In this document: in pieces, positions 18,837 to 26,041 of the stretch
How the letters are laid out: each line of letters opens with the position of its first letter
How positions within the stretch are numbered: the first letter of the stretch is position 1
DNA from: Bacillota bacterium
GTDB lineage: Bacteria; Bacillota; Clostridia; Lachnospirales; Lachnospiraceae
Reading direction: 5' to 3'
Assembly: GCA_023392615.1 (NCBI GenBank)
Contig: JAEVYT010000036.1
Span: forward strand, 124,001 to 188,000
DNA length: 64,000 nucleotides
The notes under the pieces: model-generated
What the model was told of the DNA's origin: nothing
What the model saw: only the letters and a program-made list of their open reading frames with translations
The model's database searches: none
Position numbers and translations under genes: made by a program

Positions 18837-19892
18837 TCATCCAACCGATTCTACGATAATTGCATGTGCGATACCAGGAACCGACTTACCTTCATTAAAA
18901 CTTACCTGTGATAGCAATGCACCAGTAGGAATGAATAAAACCCTCTTCCATTCCCTCGATATTAGCTTTCTGAGAACAAAACTGGCAAATATGATGGCAG
19001 AACATCCGCAGCCGCTACCTCCAGCATGGGTATCCTGATTTTCTTGATTAAATATTTCTATACCACAATCCATATGATTTGTGGTAATATCATAATTTTT
19101 CTCTTTCAAAAGATCCTTAAGGATGTCCGAACCTACGTAACCAAGATCACCGGTAATAATCTTGTCATAATAATTCGGTTGAATTCCAAAGTCCTCTAGA
19201 TTCTGCTTTATCGTTTCATAAGCAGCCGGAGCCATGCATGCACCCATATTCAGAGAATCCTTTAAACCATAGTCAACTATTTTTCCTGGAGTAACTCCTT
19301 TGATTATTACGGAAGCTTTCGAAGGATCTGGTTTTTGATCTTGGTCGGATATTATTACACATCCGCTTCCTGTAACAGTCCAAGAGGCGGAGTATGGCCT
19401 CTGGTTGCCATAATCAAGAGGGAATCGAAATTGCTTTTCTGCTCCTGCAAAGTGACTGGAGGTAATTGAAAGAACTTTACCTGCATAGCCACCCTCAACC
19501 AACATTGAGCCAACCAGCATCGCCTCTCCCATCGTTGAGCAAGCACCATATATCCCAATTAAAGGGATCTCCAGACTAGCAATGCCAAAAGAGGTCGCAA
19601 TTAACTGCCCCAGAAGATCTCCTCCAACCAGATAACGAATATCTGTATTCTTTAGCTTTGCTTTTTCCAAGGCTTTATTCGCTGCTAATTTCATCAACTC
19701 ACTCTCGGCTTCTTCCCATGTATTTTTACCTAATAGAGGATCTTCTTGTATTACGTCAAAAAGTCCACCCATTGGCCCTTCACTTTCCTTTTTCCCAGCA
19801 ATAGAAGCACTTGATATAATAAATGGTGGTTTATTAAAAGCAATACTTTGCTTTCCCACCATCTTAGTTTCATTTACTACTTTTTCAGACAT
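18837..19892 (-). CDS. spoVAD: Stage V sporulation protein AD (SpoVAD)
   Basis: Start at 19892 (MSEKVVNE) follows GAAGGAG at eight bases; the longer frame would run back into spoVAC. The 351-residue protein has the thiolase-like fold of SpoVAD: GKQSIAF near residue 14, ACSTMGEAM near 114, GSGCVII near 176 and the C-terminal GGSGCGCSA near 292. Bacillus SpoVAD binds dipicolinic acid directly. It lies between spoVAC (17-bp gap) and spoVAE. Confidence 0.96.
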   Translation of the reverse strand: MSEKVVNETKMVGKQSIAFNKPPFIISSASIAGKKESEGPMGGLFDVIQEDPLLGKNTWEEAESELMKLAANKALEKAKLKNTDIRYLVGGDLLGQLIATSFGIASLEIPLIGIYGACSTMGEAMLVGSMLVEGGYAGKVLSITSSHFAGAEKQFRFPLDYGNQRPYSASWTVTGSGCVIISDQDQKPDPSKASVIIKGVTPGKIVDYGLKDSLNMGACMAPAAYETIKQNLEDFGIQPNYYDKIITGDLGYVGSDILKDLLKEKNYDITTNHMDCGIEIFNQENQDTHAGGSGCGCSAIIFASFVLRKLISREWKRVLFIPTGALLSQVSFNEGKSVPGIAHAIIVESVG

Positions 19893-19909
19893 AGCACTTA
19901 CTCCTTCTC

Positions 19910-20413
19910 TCAAACAATTTTCAACACTTTTAAAATGTAATAAATTAATCCCAGTATCCATGTTGAGAAAATTCCGTAAAGAATAACCGGTCCCGCTATC
20001 GTAAATATCTTACACCCGATACCAAATACTTGTCCTTCCTTCTTGTATTCGATTGCCGGAGCAGCTACAGAGTTAGCAAAGCCTGTAATCGGCACCAATG
20101 TGCCTGCTCCTCCAAACTTAGCCAACTTTTGATATACACCGATACCGGTTAGTAGCACAGCCAAGAACACCAGGATAAGCGTATTATAGGATTTTGCTAA
20201 TTCAGGTCCAACACCTCTGCTTTTAAAATAATTTATAAAGAACTGACCGATGGTACAGATAATTCCTCCAACAAGAAAGGCTTTTATCATGTTTTTGGCA
20301 AGACTATACTTGGGAGTCATTTGTTTTACATACTCTTTATAATTTTCCTCTCTTGTTTGTTTATCCTGCTGCCCTACCACAGAGGAGGCTTTTACTTTTT
20401 TTTTCTCATTCAT
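19910..20413 (-). CDS. spoVAC: Stage V sporulation protein AC (SpoVAC)
   Basis: The ATG at 20413 (MNEKKKVK) gives 167 residues and fits the family; a GTG 21 bases upstream is an alternative. A hydrophilic N terminus with YVKQMTPKYS is followed by four helices and the conserved LVPITGFANS motif (about 106-115). In Bacillus, SpoVAC is a mechanosensitive membrane component of the Ca-DPA channel. First gene of the spoVA operon. Confidence 0.95.
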   Translation of the reverse strand: MNEKKKVKASSVVGQQDKQTREENYKEYVKQMTPKYSLAKNMIKAFLVGGIICTIGQFFINYFKSRGVGPELAKSYNTLILVFLAVLLTGIGVYQKLAKFGGAGTLVPITGFANSVAAPAIEYKKEGQVFGIGCKIFTIAGPVILYGIFSTWILGLIYYILKVLKIV

Positions 20414-20493
20414 AATTCCACCATGCCCTTTCACAAATCTGTATCTACATATTACAGATTGTACTTAATACATTCATGATTTAATCATTTATA

Positions 20494-20649
20494 TTAAGCA
20501 ACAGTCGGGAACTCGTCATATACTTTTACCAAAGTCCCATCAAACTCTGATGAATTATCCGATGTAAAATATCCTACACATAAAACCAATGTCACCGCCG
20601 CCAAAATAATCAACCCAGCGATTAATAATATTTTTCTTTTTACTGTCAT
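20494..20649 (-). CDS. 51-residue single-helix membrane peptide
   Basis: Start at 20649 (MTVKRKILL) is preferred because AAAGGTG lies nine bases upstream. A basic N terminus, one hydrophobic helix (about residues 5-25) and a short acidic tail (SSEFDGTLVKVYDEFPTVA) can be seen. I do not recognise a family. It is 80 bp upstream of spoVAC and on the same strand, between the spoIIA and spoVA operons, so a sporulation role is possible but only inferred from position. Confidence 0.55.
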   Translation of the reverse strand: MTVKRKILLIAGLIILAAVTLVLCVGYFTSDNSSEFDGTLVKVYDEFPTVA

Positions 20650-20811
20650 TATAATTCGCACCTTTCTAGTATTCATCAAATTCAAGAGTAGCTCACTTAT
20701 CGATATTATATGAATTAACTAATTTACTATACTGGTAATAAATTCATTGATATTCTAATTACCTTCATATTAACTACTTAAAAATTATATATAAACCAAT
20801 ATGTCTAATAT

Positions 20812-20907
20812 AAAAAAAGCAGGAGCTTTTCATATCAAATTACTGAATCGAGTTTAAAAATCTTCAACCGGATTTGTAACTTTCAATTTTGAAAAGTTCC
20901 TGTTTTT
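20812..20907 (-). terminator. Terminator of the spoIIA-sigF operon
   Basis: Imperfect long hairpin with A-rich left arm AAAAAAGCAGGAGCTTTTCA (20813-20832) and right arm TGAAAAGTTCCTGTTTTT (20890-20907). Read on the minus strand it ends in a T-run after the sigF stop at 20931. The 57-base loop is itself partly self-complementary. Confidence 0.7.
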
Positions 20908-20930
20908 AGTTAACTCTATAAACAAATAAA

Positions 20931-21647
20931 CTATGCCCCCATGCGTTCCCGCATGATTTTTAATATCCTTTTTTCCATTCTGGATACTTGAACCTGAGAT
21001 ATACCCAATTCCTTTGCTATGTCTGTTTGTGTTCTATCTTTAAAGTATCGAAGCCTGATAATTTCCTGCTCCTTTTCATCTAAGGATGCAATTATTTCTT
21101 TTAATGCAAGCCTGTCTACCAAATTTTCGCTTTCATCCTTCGTTTCTGTCAACTTATCAATTAAGAAGATCGGACTTCCGTCTCCTTGGTATATGGTTTT
21201 ATATAATGATTCCACTTCTGCTCCCGTTTCAAGAGCCATTACGACCTCATCCTTCGCAATATTTAATTCTTCTTCAATCTCATCTATGGTTGGCTCTCTT
21301 CCATACTGATTACCAAATCTCTCCCTGACCACACGTATTTTGGTTGCTGTCTCCTTTAAGGATCTGCTTACCTTTATCATTCCATCGTCTCTTAAGAATC
21401 GCTTAATTTCTCCTGTTATCATCGGTACCGCATATGTTGAGAACTTTACTTCATAGGTAGCGTCAAATTTGTCAATCGCCTTAATAAGACCGATACAGCC
21501 AATCTGGAATAAGTCCTCCATCTCATGTCCTCTGTTTGCAAATCTTCTCACTATGCTCCATACTAGACCCACATTCTCGGTGACTACCCGGTCTCTTGCA
21601 TCCCTGTCACCTTCCTTTGATAATTTGATTAATTCAAGCGTATCCAC
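20931..21647 (-). CDS. sigF: RNA polymerase sigma-F factor (SpoIIAC)
   Basis: A 238-residue sigma-70 family factor of the SigF/G/B class. Region 2 contains NVGLVWSIVRRF and DLFQIGCIGLIKAIDKFD with KFSTYAVPMI, region 3 VSRSLKETATKI, and region 4 a helix-turn-helix RTQTDIAKELGISQVQVSRMEKRIL at the C terminus. It directs early forespore transcription and is held inactive by SpoIIAB. Third gene of the spoIIA operon, 37 bp after spoIIAB. SigG is similar, but the upstream spoIIAA-spoIIAB fixes the assignment. Confidence 0.96.
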   Translation of the reverse strand: MDTLELIKLSKEGDRDARDRVVTENVGLVWSIVRRFANRGHEMEDLFQIGCIGLIKAIDKFDATYEVKFSTYAVPMITGEIKRFLRDDGMIKVSRSLKETATKIRVVRERFGNQYGREPTIDEIEEELNIAKDEVVMALETGAEVESLYKTIYQGDGSPIFLIDKLTETKDESENLVDRLALKEIIASLDEKEQEIIRLRYFKDRTQTDIAKELGISQVQVSRMEKRILKIMRERMGA

Positions 21648-21684
21648 ATTAAACTGTCACTTCCCTTCTATCTATATGAGCAAA

Positions 21685-22110
21685 CTATTTTCCAACTTTT
21701 TTCTTCATTTTAACAGTAGTACCCACACCTACATTCGATTCAACCACAAGTTCATCCATAAATGCTTCCATAAAAGAAAATCCCATACCAGATCGTTCTA
21801 GCTCCGGTCTGGTAGTGTATAAGGGCTCTAGCGCTTTCTCTATGTCGTCTATCCCTGCTCCTTCATCAATAATTTCAACCATTATCTCGTTATTGCAGAT
21901 AATACAGTGCATCTTGATAATTCCCTTCGTATCGGCATACCCATGAATTATGGAATTTGTTACTGCTTCCGATACTGCAGTTTTTATATCTGCCAATTCT
22001 TCAATCGTTGGATCAAGCTGCGCAGCAAATGCAGCTACTACTGTTCTTGCAAAGCTTTCATTCTGAGATTTACTTTCGAATTCTAATAACATTTCATTTT
22101 GATCATTCAT
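21685..22110 (-). CDS. spoIIAB: Anti-sigma-F factor and serine kinase SpoIIAB
   Basis: A 141-residue GHKL-family kinase with N box [14 protein letters not shown] (about residues 46-59), G1 box EIIDEGAGI (about 79-87) and a G2-like segment [14 protein letters not shown]. It binds sigma-F and phosphorylates SpoIIAA using ATP. Middle gene of the spoIIA operon. Confidence 0.97.
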   Translation of the reverse strand: MNDQNEMLLEFESKSQNESFARTVVAAFAAQLDPTIEELADIKTAVSEAVTNSIIHGYADTKGIIKMHCIICNNEIMVEIIDEGAGIDDIEKALEPLYTTRPELERSGMGFSFMEAFMDELVVESNVGVGTTVKMKKKVGK

Positions 22111-22162
22111 TTAAATTTTATCCCCTTTCCTCTTTGTAACCATAATGCTATGCTCTATAATC

Positions 22163-22555
22163 TTAAGCTTTTTGCAGCTTATTTAATGCAGCTTCCACTG
22201 AATCATATTTTTCAATTATTTTATATAAACCGGACAGCTTAAATATTCTGTCTACTGTAGAATTAACATTCGCAACCGCTGCCTTTCCCCCAATGAATAT
22301 AACTTTCTTATATCTACCCATAACTACGCCGATTCCTGCACTATCCATAAATACCGCACCACTAAAATCGAATATAATATGCTTTATATTGTTCCGATCA
22401 ATTAACTTATCTGCTTTTTCTCGAACCTGTATCGCATTATGATGATCTAGCTCTTCTTGTAATTTTATAATTAAGCATCGATTACGGATTTCATAAGTTG
22501 TACCCTCTTCACCTCCCTTTTTTGATGACGTTACATTTTTTTTCGCATCCTGCAT
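22163..22555 (-). CDS. spoIIAA: Anti-anti-sigma-F factor SpoIIAA
   Basis: A 130-residue STAS-domain protein. The phosphorylated Ser lies in FMDSAGIGVVMGRYK (about residues 69-83). It has a roughly 17-residue Lys/Ser-rich extension (KKNVTSSKKGGEEG) before the STAS fold compared with Bacillus SpoIIAA; AGGAGGG eight bases before the ATG supports this longer start. Dephosphorylated SpoIIAA frees sigma-F from SpoIIAB. First gene of the operon. Confidence 0.95.
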   Translation of the reverse strand: MQDAKKNVTSSKKGGEEGTTYEIRNRCLIIKLQEELDHHNAIQVREKADKLIDRNNIKHIIFDFSGAVFMDSAGIGVVMGRYKKVIFIGGKAAVANVNSTVDRIFKLSGLYKIIEKYDSVEAALNKLQKA

Positions 22556-22655
22556 GCAATTTCCCTCCTAACTACCTAATTCATAGATCAAGTATTTCCT
22601 TTTGCAGAATAAACCAAATACATATTTCGATTTATAGACTAGTATAACGAAGAAA

Positions 22656-22829
22656 GAATGTGCCTTGGCATATTCTCACACCAAACGGTTCCGCCTTAAG
22701 CAGAGATATCCATTACGCATTTATTCGTTTTGTGTTTAGTGCACATCCTTCACGGAGTAATTTTTATTCTACAGAATTTAAATTCTATTACTTTACAGTA
22801 ACAAGACCCTTTCTATAGAATAAAAAAAG
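22656..22829 (-). repeat. Dispersed multi-hairpin repeat, copy R1
   Basis: Aligns along its length with 35834-35976 (R2) and partly with 38022-38070 (R3). Shared blocks on the plus strand are GAATGTGCCTTGGCA at the left end, CACATCCTTCACGGAGT in the middle and CTATAGAATAAAAAAAG at the right end. The central palindrome of R2 is degraded and enlarged here. It fills the gap between the TPR gene terminator and spoIIAA, so it forms upstream DNA of the spoIIA operon. No ORF. Confidence 0.8.
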
Positions 22830-22876
22830 ACCTTTTATGGAACGAAATAATCGTTCTACATGAAATGTCTTTTTTT
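22822..22876 (-). terminator. Terminator of the zinc-ribbon TPR gene
   Basis: A/T-rich outer stem AAAAAAAGAC (22822-22831) / GTCTTTTTTT (22867-22876) and inner GAACGA / TCGTTC around 22840-22856. On the minus strand its U-tract is the first segment of repeat R1. Confidence 0.8.
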
Positions 22877-22916
22877 AGTCTTTTATCTTCGGTTTTTCTA
22901 TTTCAATTTATCTTTG

Positions 22917-24305
22917 TTATTGGACATTTTTAACAAGCTGTTTTGCACTTTTAGCTCTACTGGTATCCGGAAAATCTGTAATTAATTGATTATAATACTT
23001 TGCAGCATTTGTATTATCATCCATTTTATCATAAGAACGAGCTACAAAATATACTGCATTCTCATCCTTTGGATCAAATTTCATTACCTTTAATAATAAT
23101 GCAATTGCATCTTCATATTTGCCATCATTATATTTGACATACCCATCATGATAATAATCTTTTGCGACATCTGGGTAAACAGCATCACGTAACGTTTTTA
23201 ATAGATTTTTTGCTGTGTCACCCTCTAATTTTGTATCATCTATCGAAGCTAACGTATCAGCGGTAGCATTAAAATCCTGCTTGCTTTTTGATTTTCCTGA
23301 CTCAGTTATATATAGTCCGGTAGCTTTGATTAAAGAATCATAGGTAGTCTTTACTTCTGTATTTGCTGTAGTATCTTCTAACTGAGATTCCAATTGTGTA
23401 ACTTGATCCTTTAAATCATTATTCTTATCATTCAAATCCTTAATTTCATTATCTTTTTGCTGAATTATCGTCTGTGTTGTGGTATTTCCATTATCTGCAT
23501 CAGAACCCTTAGCATGATTACGTATAGCAGGTAACCCTAATACTGCCATAAACGCTAGTCCAATCAATACACCTATAACAAGATTTACAAATGCCATGAT
23601 ATTCGGCTTGTCCTCTTTGTAAGATGAAATCGGTATAATTGTATTAGTATAACTTTGCTCCGCCTCTGGATTTGCCTCCATATCCTTAGCCAAAGGCTTT
23701 TCTAATTCACCCATATATTTCAGGGTAATTGTATTTGATACATCTATCTTACTGGCTTTAGTCAGATACTTCTTTGCTCTTTCATTCTCACCTAATTTCA
23801 TATGCAGTAAAGCCAATAACTGATACGCACGAATAAAATTGGGATTTAGTGTAACTACTTTCTTTAACTGTATAATTGCTAAATCTTCACTTCCTTGTTT
23901 GGAATAATTCAGCGCTGAATTATATCTCTTAATCGCTTGATTTAAGGTATCAAGTCTTGTCGGATTCGATTGCACTCTATGAATATAATCATCCGCATCA
24001 TTGTTAGCCGGTTGAAAATGTTTGCTTATTACCCATTCACTGAGTGCTGAAACTGTTTCACCCATAGCAAAATAAGTTAATCCTAATAAATTTCTCGCAC
24101 TTGTATGAAGCTTGTTTAACTCAAGACATTTACGAAGGGCAATTACTGCACCTGACAAATCATGGACCTTCGCTCGAGCTAAACCATTATTATAATAAAA
24201 ATTTGAAGTTCTGATTATTTTCTTATACATTACTAAATCTGTACCACATCTCTCGCATTGTGTCCTCTTATCCGACACATTACTTCCACAATTCGGGCAA
24301 ACCAT
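22917..24305 (-). CDS. Zinc-ribbon TPR membrane protein
   Basis: A 462-residue protein of composite design: an N-terminal zinc ribbon CPNCG-n11-CERCG (residues 3-21), a TPR block (about 38-200), one transmembrane helix (about 238-260), a coiled coil rich in Asn, Asp, Lys and Gln (about 270-315) and a C-terminal TPR pair (about 385-460). The first TPR block therefore faces the cytoplasm and the second the outside if the helix spans once. GGTGGGG precedes the start. It is 34 bp downstream of a 46-codon gene. Such proteins are common in Lachnospiraceae; the function is unknown. Confidence 0.88.
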   Translation of the reverse strand: MVCPNCGSNVSDKRTQCERCGTDLVMYKKIIRTSNFYYNNGLARAKVHDLSGAVIALRKCLELNKLHTSARNLLGLTYFAMGETVSALSEWVISKHFQPANNDADDYIHRVQSNPTRLDTLNQAIKRYNSALNYSKQGSEDLAIIQLKKVVTLNPNFIRAYQLLALLHMKLGENERAKKYLTKASKIDVSNTITLKYMGELEKPLAKDMEANPEAEQSYTNTIIPISSYKEDKPNIMAFVNLVIGVLIGLAFMAVLGLPAIRNHAKGSDADNGNTTTQTIIQQKDNEIKDLNDKNNDLKDQVTQLESQLEDTTANTEVKTTYDSLIKATGLYITESGKSKSKQDFNATADTLASIDDTKLEGDTAKNLLKTLRDAVYPDVAKDYYHDGYVKYNDGKYEDAIALLLKVMKFDPKDENAVYFVARSYDKMDDNTNAAKYYNQLITDFPDTSRAKSAKQLVKNVQ

Positions 24306-24339
24306 ATCATCCCCACCTGTCCATTGTAATCTATTTTTC

Positions 24340-24480
24340 TTACTTATCCTTGTTTTCTTTTAGTAATTCCTTTAAGATATCTGTTACATCCGTAAGGTCA
24401 TTATTGGTTATTACATCTTCAGCCTGTTCTATCTCTAAGCTTGGCTGAAATTTTTCAATCTCTTCATCAAAATTGATCAT
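24340..24480 (-). CDS. 46-residue acidic protein upstream of the TPR gene
   Basis: A short ORF (MINFDEEIEKFQP...) with a near-ideal AAAGGAG six bases upstream, stop at 24340. The product is acidic (many Glu and Asp), with no hydrophobic segment; the second half is a predicted amphipathic helix (VTDILKELLKENKDK). Spacing of 34 bp suggests an operon with the TPR protein, which may be its partner. No known domain. Confidence 0.7.
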   Translation of the reverse strand: MINFDEEIEKFQPSLEIEQAEDVITNNDLTDVTDILKELLKENKDK

Positions 24481-24980
24481 ATAATACTCCTTTTCCCCAA
24501 GAGGACTAACCCTCCATATATTCTATATCTTGATATTTAATGTCCCAATATTTATCATACTATAAACACAAGAAAAATCAATACTTTATCCACTATAATG
24601 ATAAAAATAACAAATAAATTATATACTAAACTTCTCATTTTTTCAATGTATAGTTAATTTTATCCTTCGACTTATATTTACAAAATTTTTAATAGCTGTA
24701 TTTATATTTTCAATATATATTTAATTTATGAATTTATTGTAACGTTATTGAAATTTTTCTAAATCGAGTTATAATATATAAATCACAAATGTAATATTTT
24801 GCTATTTTCATTTTAAATTATAGAATTTTGACGATTGATTTTAAAAACGGATTGTATAAAGCTAAGATACTTATAATATAATATTATTATTATGCTCATT
24901 GAAAGCCTCTTATTTGTCTTCAAGAAATTAATATTTTATAAGATCCAGATTCAGATTTAGGCGTTATGGAGGTAAGAAAC
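24481..24980. other. 500-bp very AT-rich divergent intergenic region
   Basis: Separates the acidic-protein/TPR operon (minus) from yihY (plus). On the plus strand TTGAAA (24748-24753), 16-bp spacer, TATAAT (24770-24775) is a good sigma-A promoter, which would leave an untranslated leader of about 200 bases before yihY. No strong hairpin or ORF is seen in that leader. Confidence 0.5.
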
Positions 24981-25844
24981 ATGATAAAATCAACGATTCG
25001 GCTCATTAGTCTATTTGGCAAAAAAATAAAAGAAGACCATGTAGAAGCTTATTCGGCTCAGGCTTCTTTTTTTATCATTATTTCTTTTTTCCCCTTTATT
25101 ATGTTACTATTAAGCATTGTACAATATTTTAAAATTGGTGAAAGTACTACCTTACGCATCTTTACTCAAATCTTTCCAACAGCAATCAATTCCATGTTCA
25201 TCTCAGTATTCAATGAAATCTACCATACGGATGCAACACGTACTCTGATTTCTGTAACTGCAATTTCTACCCTATGGTCTGCCGGCAAGGGCTTTTTGGC
25301 TATTATGAAGGGTTTGAATTCCGTAAGTTCTATTGAAGAAACTAGACGTTATTTCTTATTACGAGCGATTTCTGCGATTTATACGCTTATTTTTGCGATT
25401 ATGTTAATTGCTACTATGATTTTGTTTGTATTTGGTAATCGACTTTATTTCTGGATAGAACAGAAAATACCCATGCTACGTGATACCGCATTTATTATTA
25501 TCAGTCTTCGTACGATTCTTGGTCTGGTTGTATTAATAATATTCTTCTTAATGATTTACTCCTTTGTACCAAATCGAACAAGCAAATTTATGAACGAATT
25601 ACCCGGTGCTATGTTAAGTGCTGTTGGTTGGATGGGCTTTTCCTTTGCATTCTCCTATTACATTGATAATTTCTCCAATTACTCTTCTATGTATGGCAGC
25701 TTGACAGCTGTGGTTTTATTCATGTTATGGATGTATTTTTGTATGTATATTTTGTTTATCGGAGCAGAGTTTAATCTCTTGTTTGAAAATAAGGAGTTTC
25801 TTCAAAAGATTAAACAACTCTATCATATTCCTGCGAAAGGATAA
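24981..25844 (+). CDS. YihY/BrkB-family inner membrane protein
   Basis: The ATG at 24981 follows GGAGG at eight bases and gives 287 residues with about six membrane helices. The family signature EAYSAQASFFIIISFFPF (about residues 20-37) and the later GAMLSAVGWMGFSFAF / YGSLTAVVLFMLWMY segments are intact. Often labelled ribonuclease BN or virulence factor BrkB, but those functions do not apply generally; a transport role is likely. Single gene, ending at a strong bidirectional terminator. Confidence 0.92.
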   Translation: MIKSTIRLISLFGKKIKEDHVEAYSAQASFFIIISFFPFIMLLLSIVQYFKIGESTTLRIFTQIFPTAINSMFISVFNEIYHTDATRTLISVTAISTLWSAGKGFLAIMKGLNSVSSIEETRRYFLLRAISAIYTLIFAIMLIATMILFVFGNRLYFWIEQKIPMLRDTAFIIISLRTILGLVVLIIFFLMIYSFVPNRTSKFMNELPGAMLSAVGWMGFSFAFSYYIDNFSNYSSMYGSLTAVVLFMLWMYFCMYILFIGAEFNLLFENKEFLQKIKQLYHIPAKG

Positions 25845-25889
25845 AGTAAAAAATCATTTTTTCCTATATAACATATCACGTATTATAAT

Positions 25890-25957
25890 AAAGCTGCTAC
25901 AATACTCTTTTAGTGATAACTACATTAAATCACTTTAAATAAGTATTGTAACAGCTT
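25890..25957. terminator. Bidirectional terminator between yihY and the spoIID-like gene
   Basis: Arms AAGCTGCTACAATACT (25891-25906) and AGTATTGTAACAGCTT (25942-25957), extended by an inner AGTGAT / ATCACT pair. T-rich on both sides; the flanking genes are convergent. Confidence 0.8.
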
Positions 25958-26041
25958 TTATATTCTATGTGAAAGACCTGTGCGAGACAAATATCATTGT
26001 TTTTTACAATTATGTGATTTGTATCACCCCTCTGTTTTATC

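Noticed and set aside
20414..20493. Possible sigma-G promoter of spoVAC (TGAATG, then AATATGTA)
   Set aside because: The -10 part does not fit CATnnTA at any acceptable spacing, although forespore control is expected from the family.
22556..22640. Possible sigma-H promoter upstream of spoIIAA (AAAGGAAAT and GAAT on the minus strand)
   Set aside because: The spacing between the two boxes is 11 bases, where sigma-H sites need about 14-15; the match is not good enough to call.
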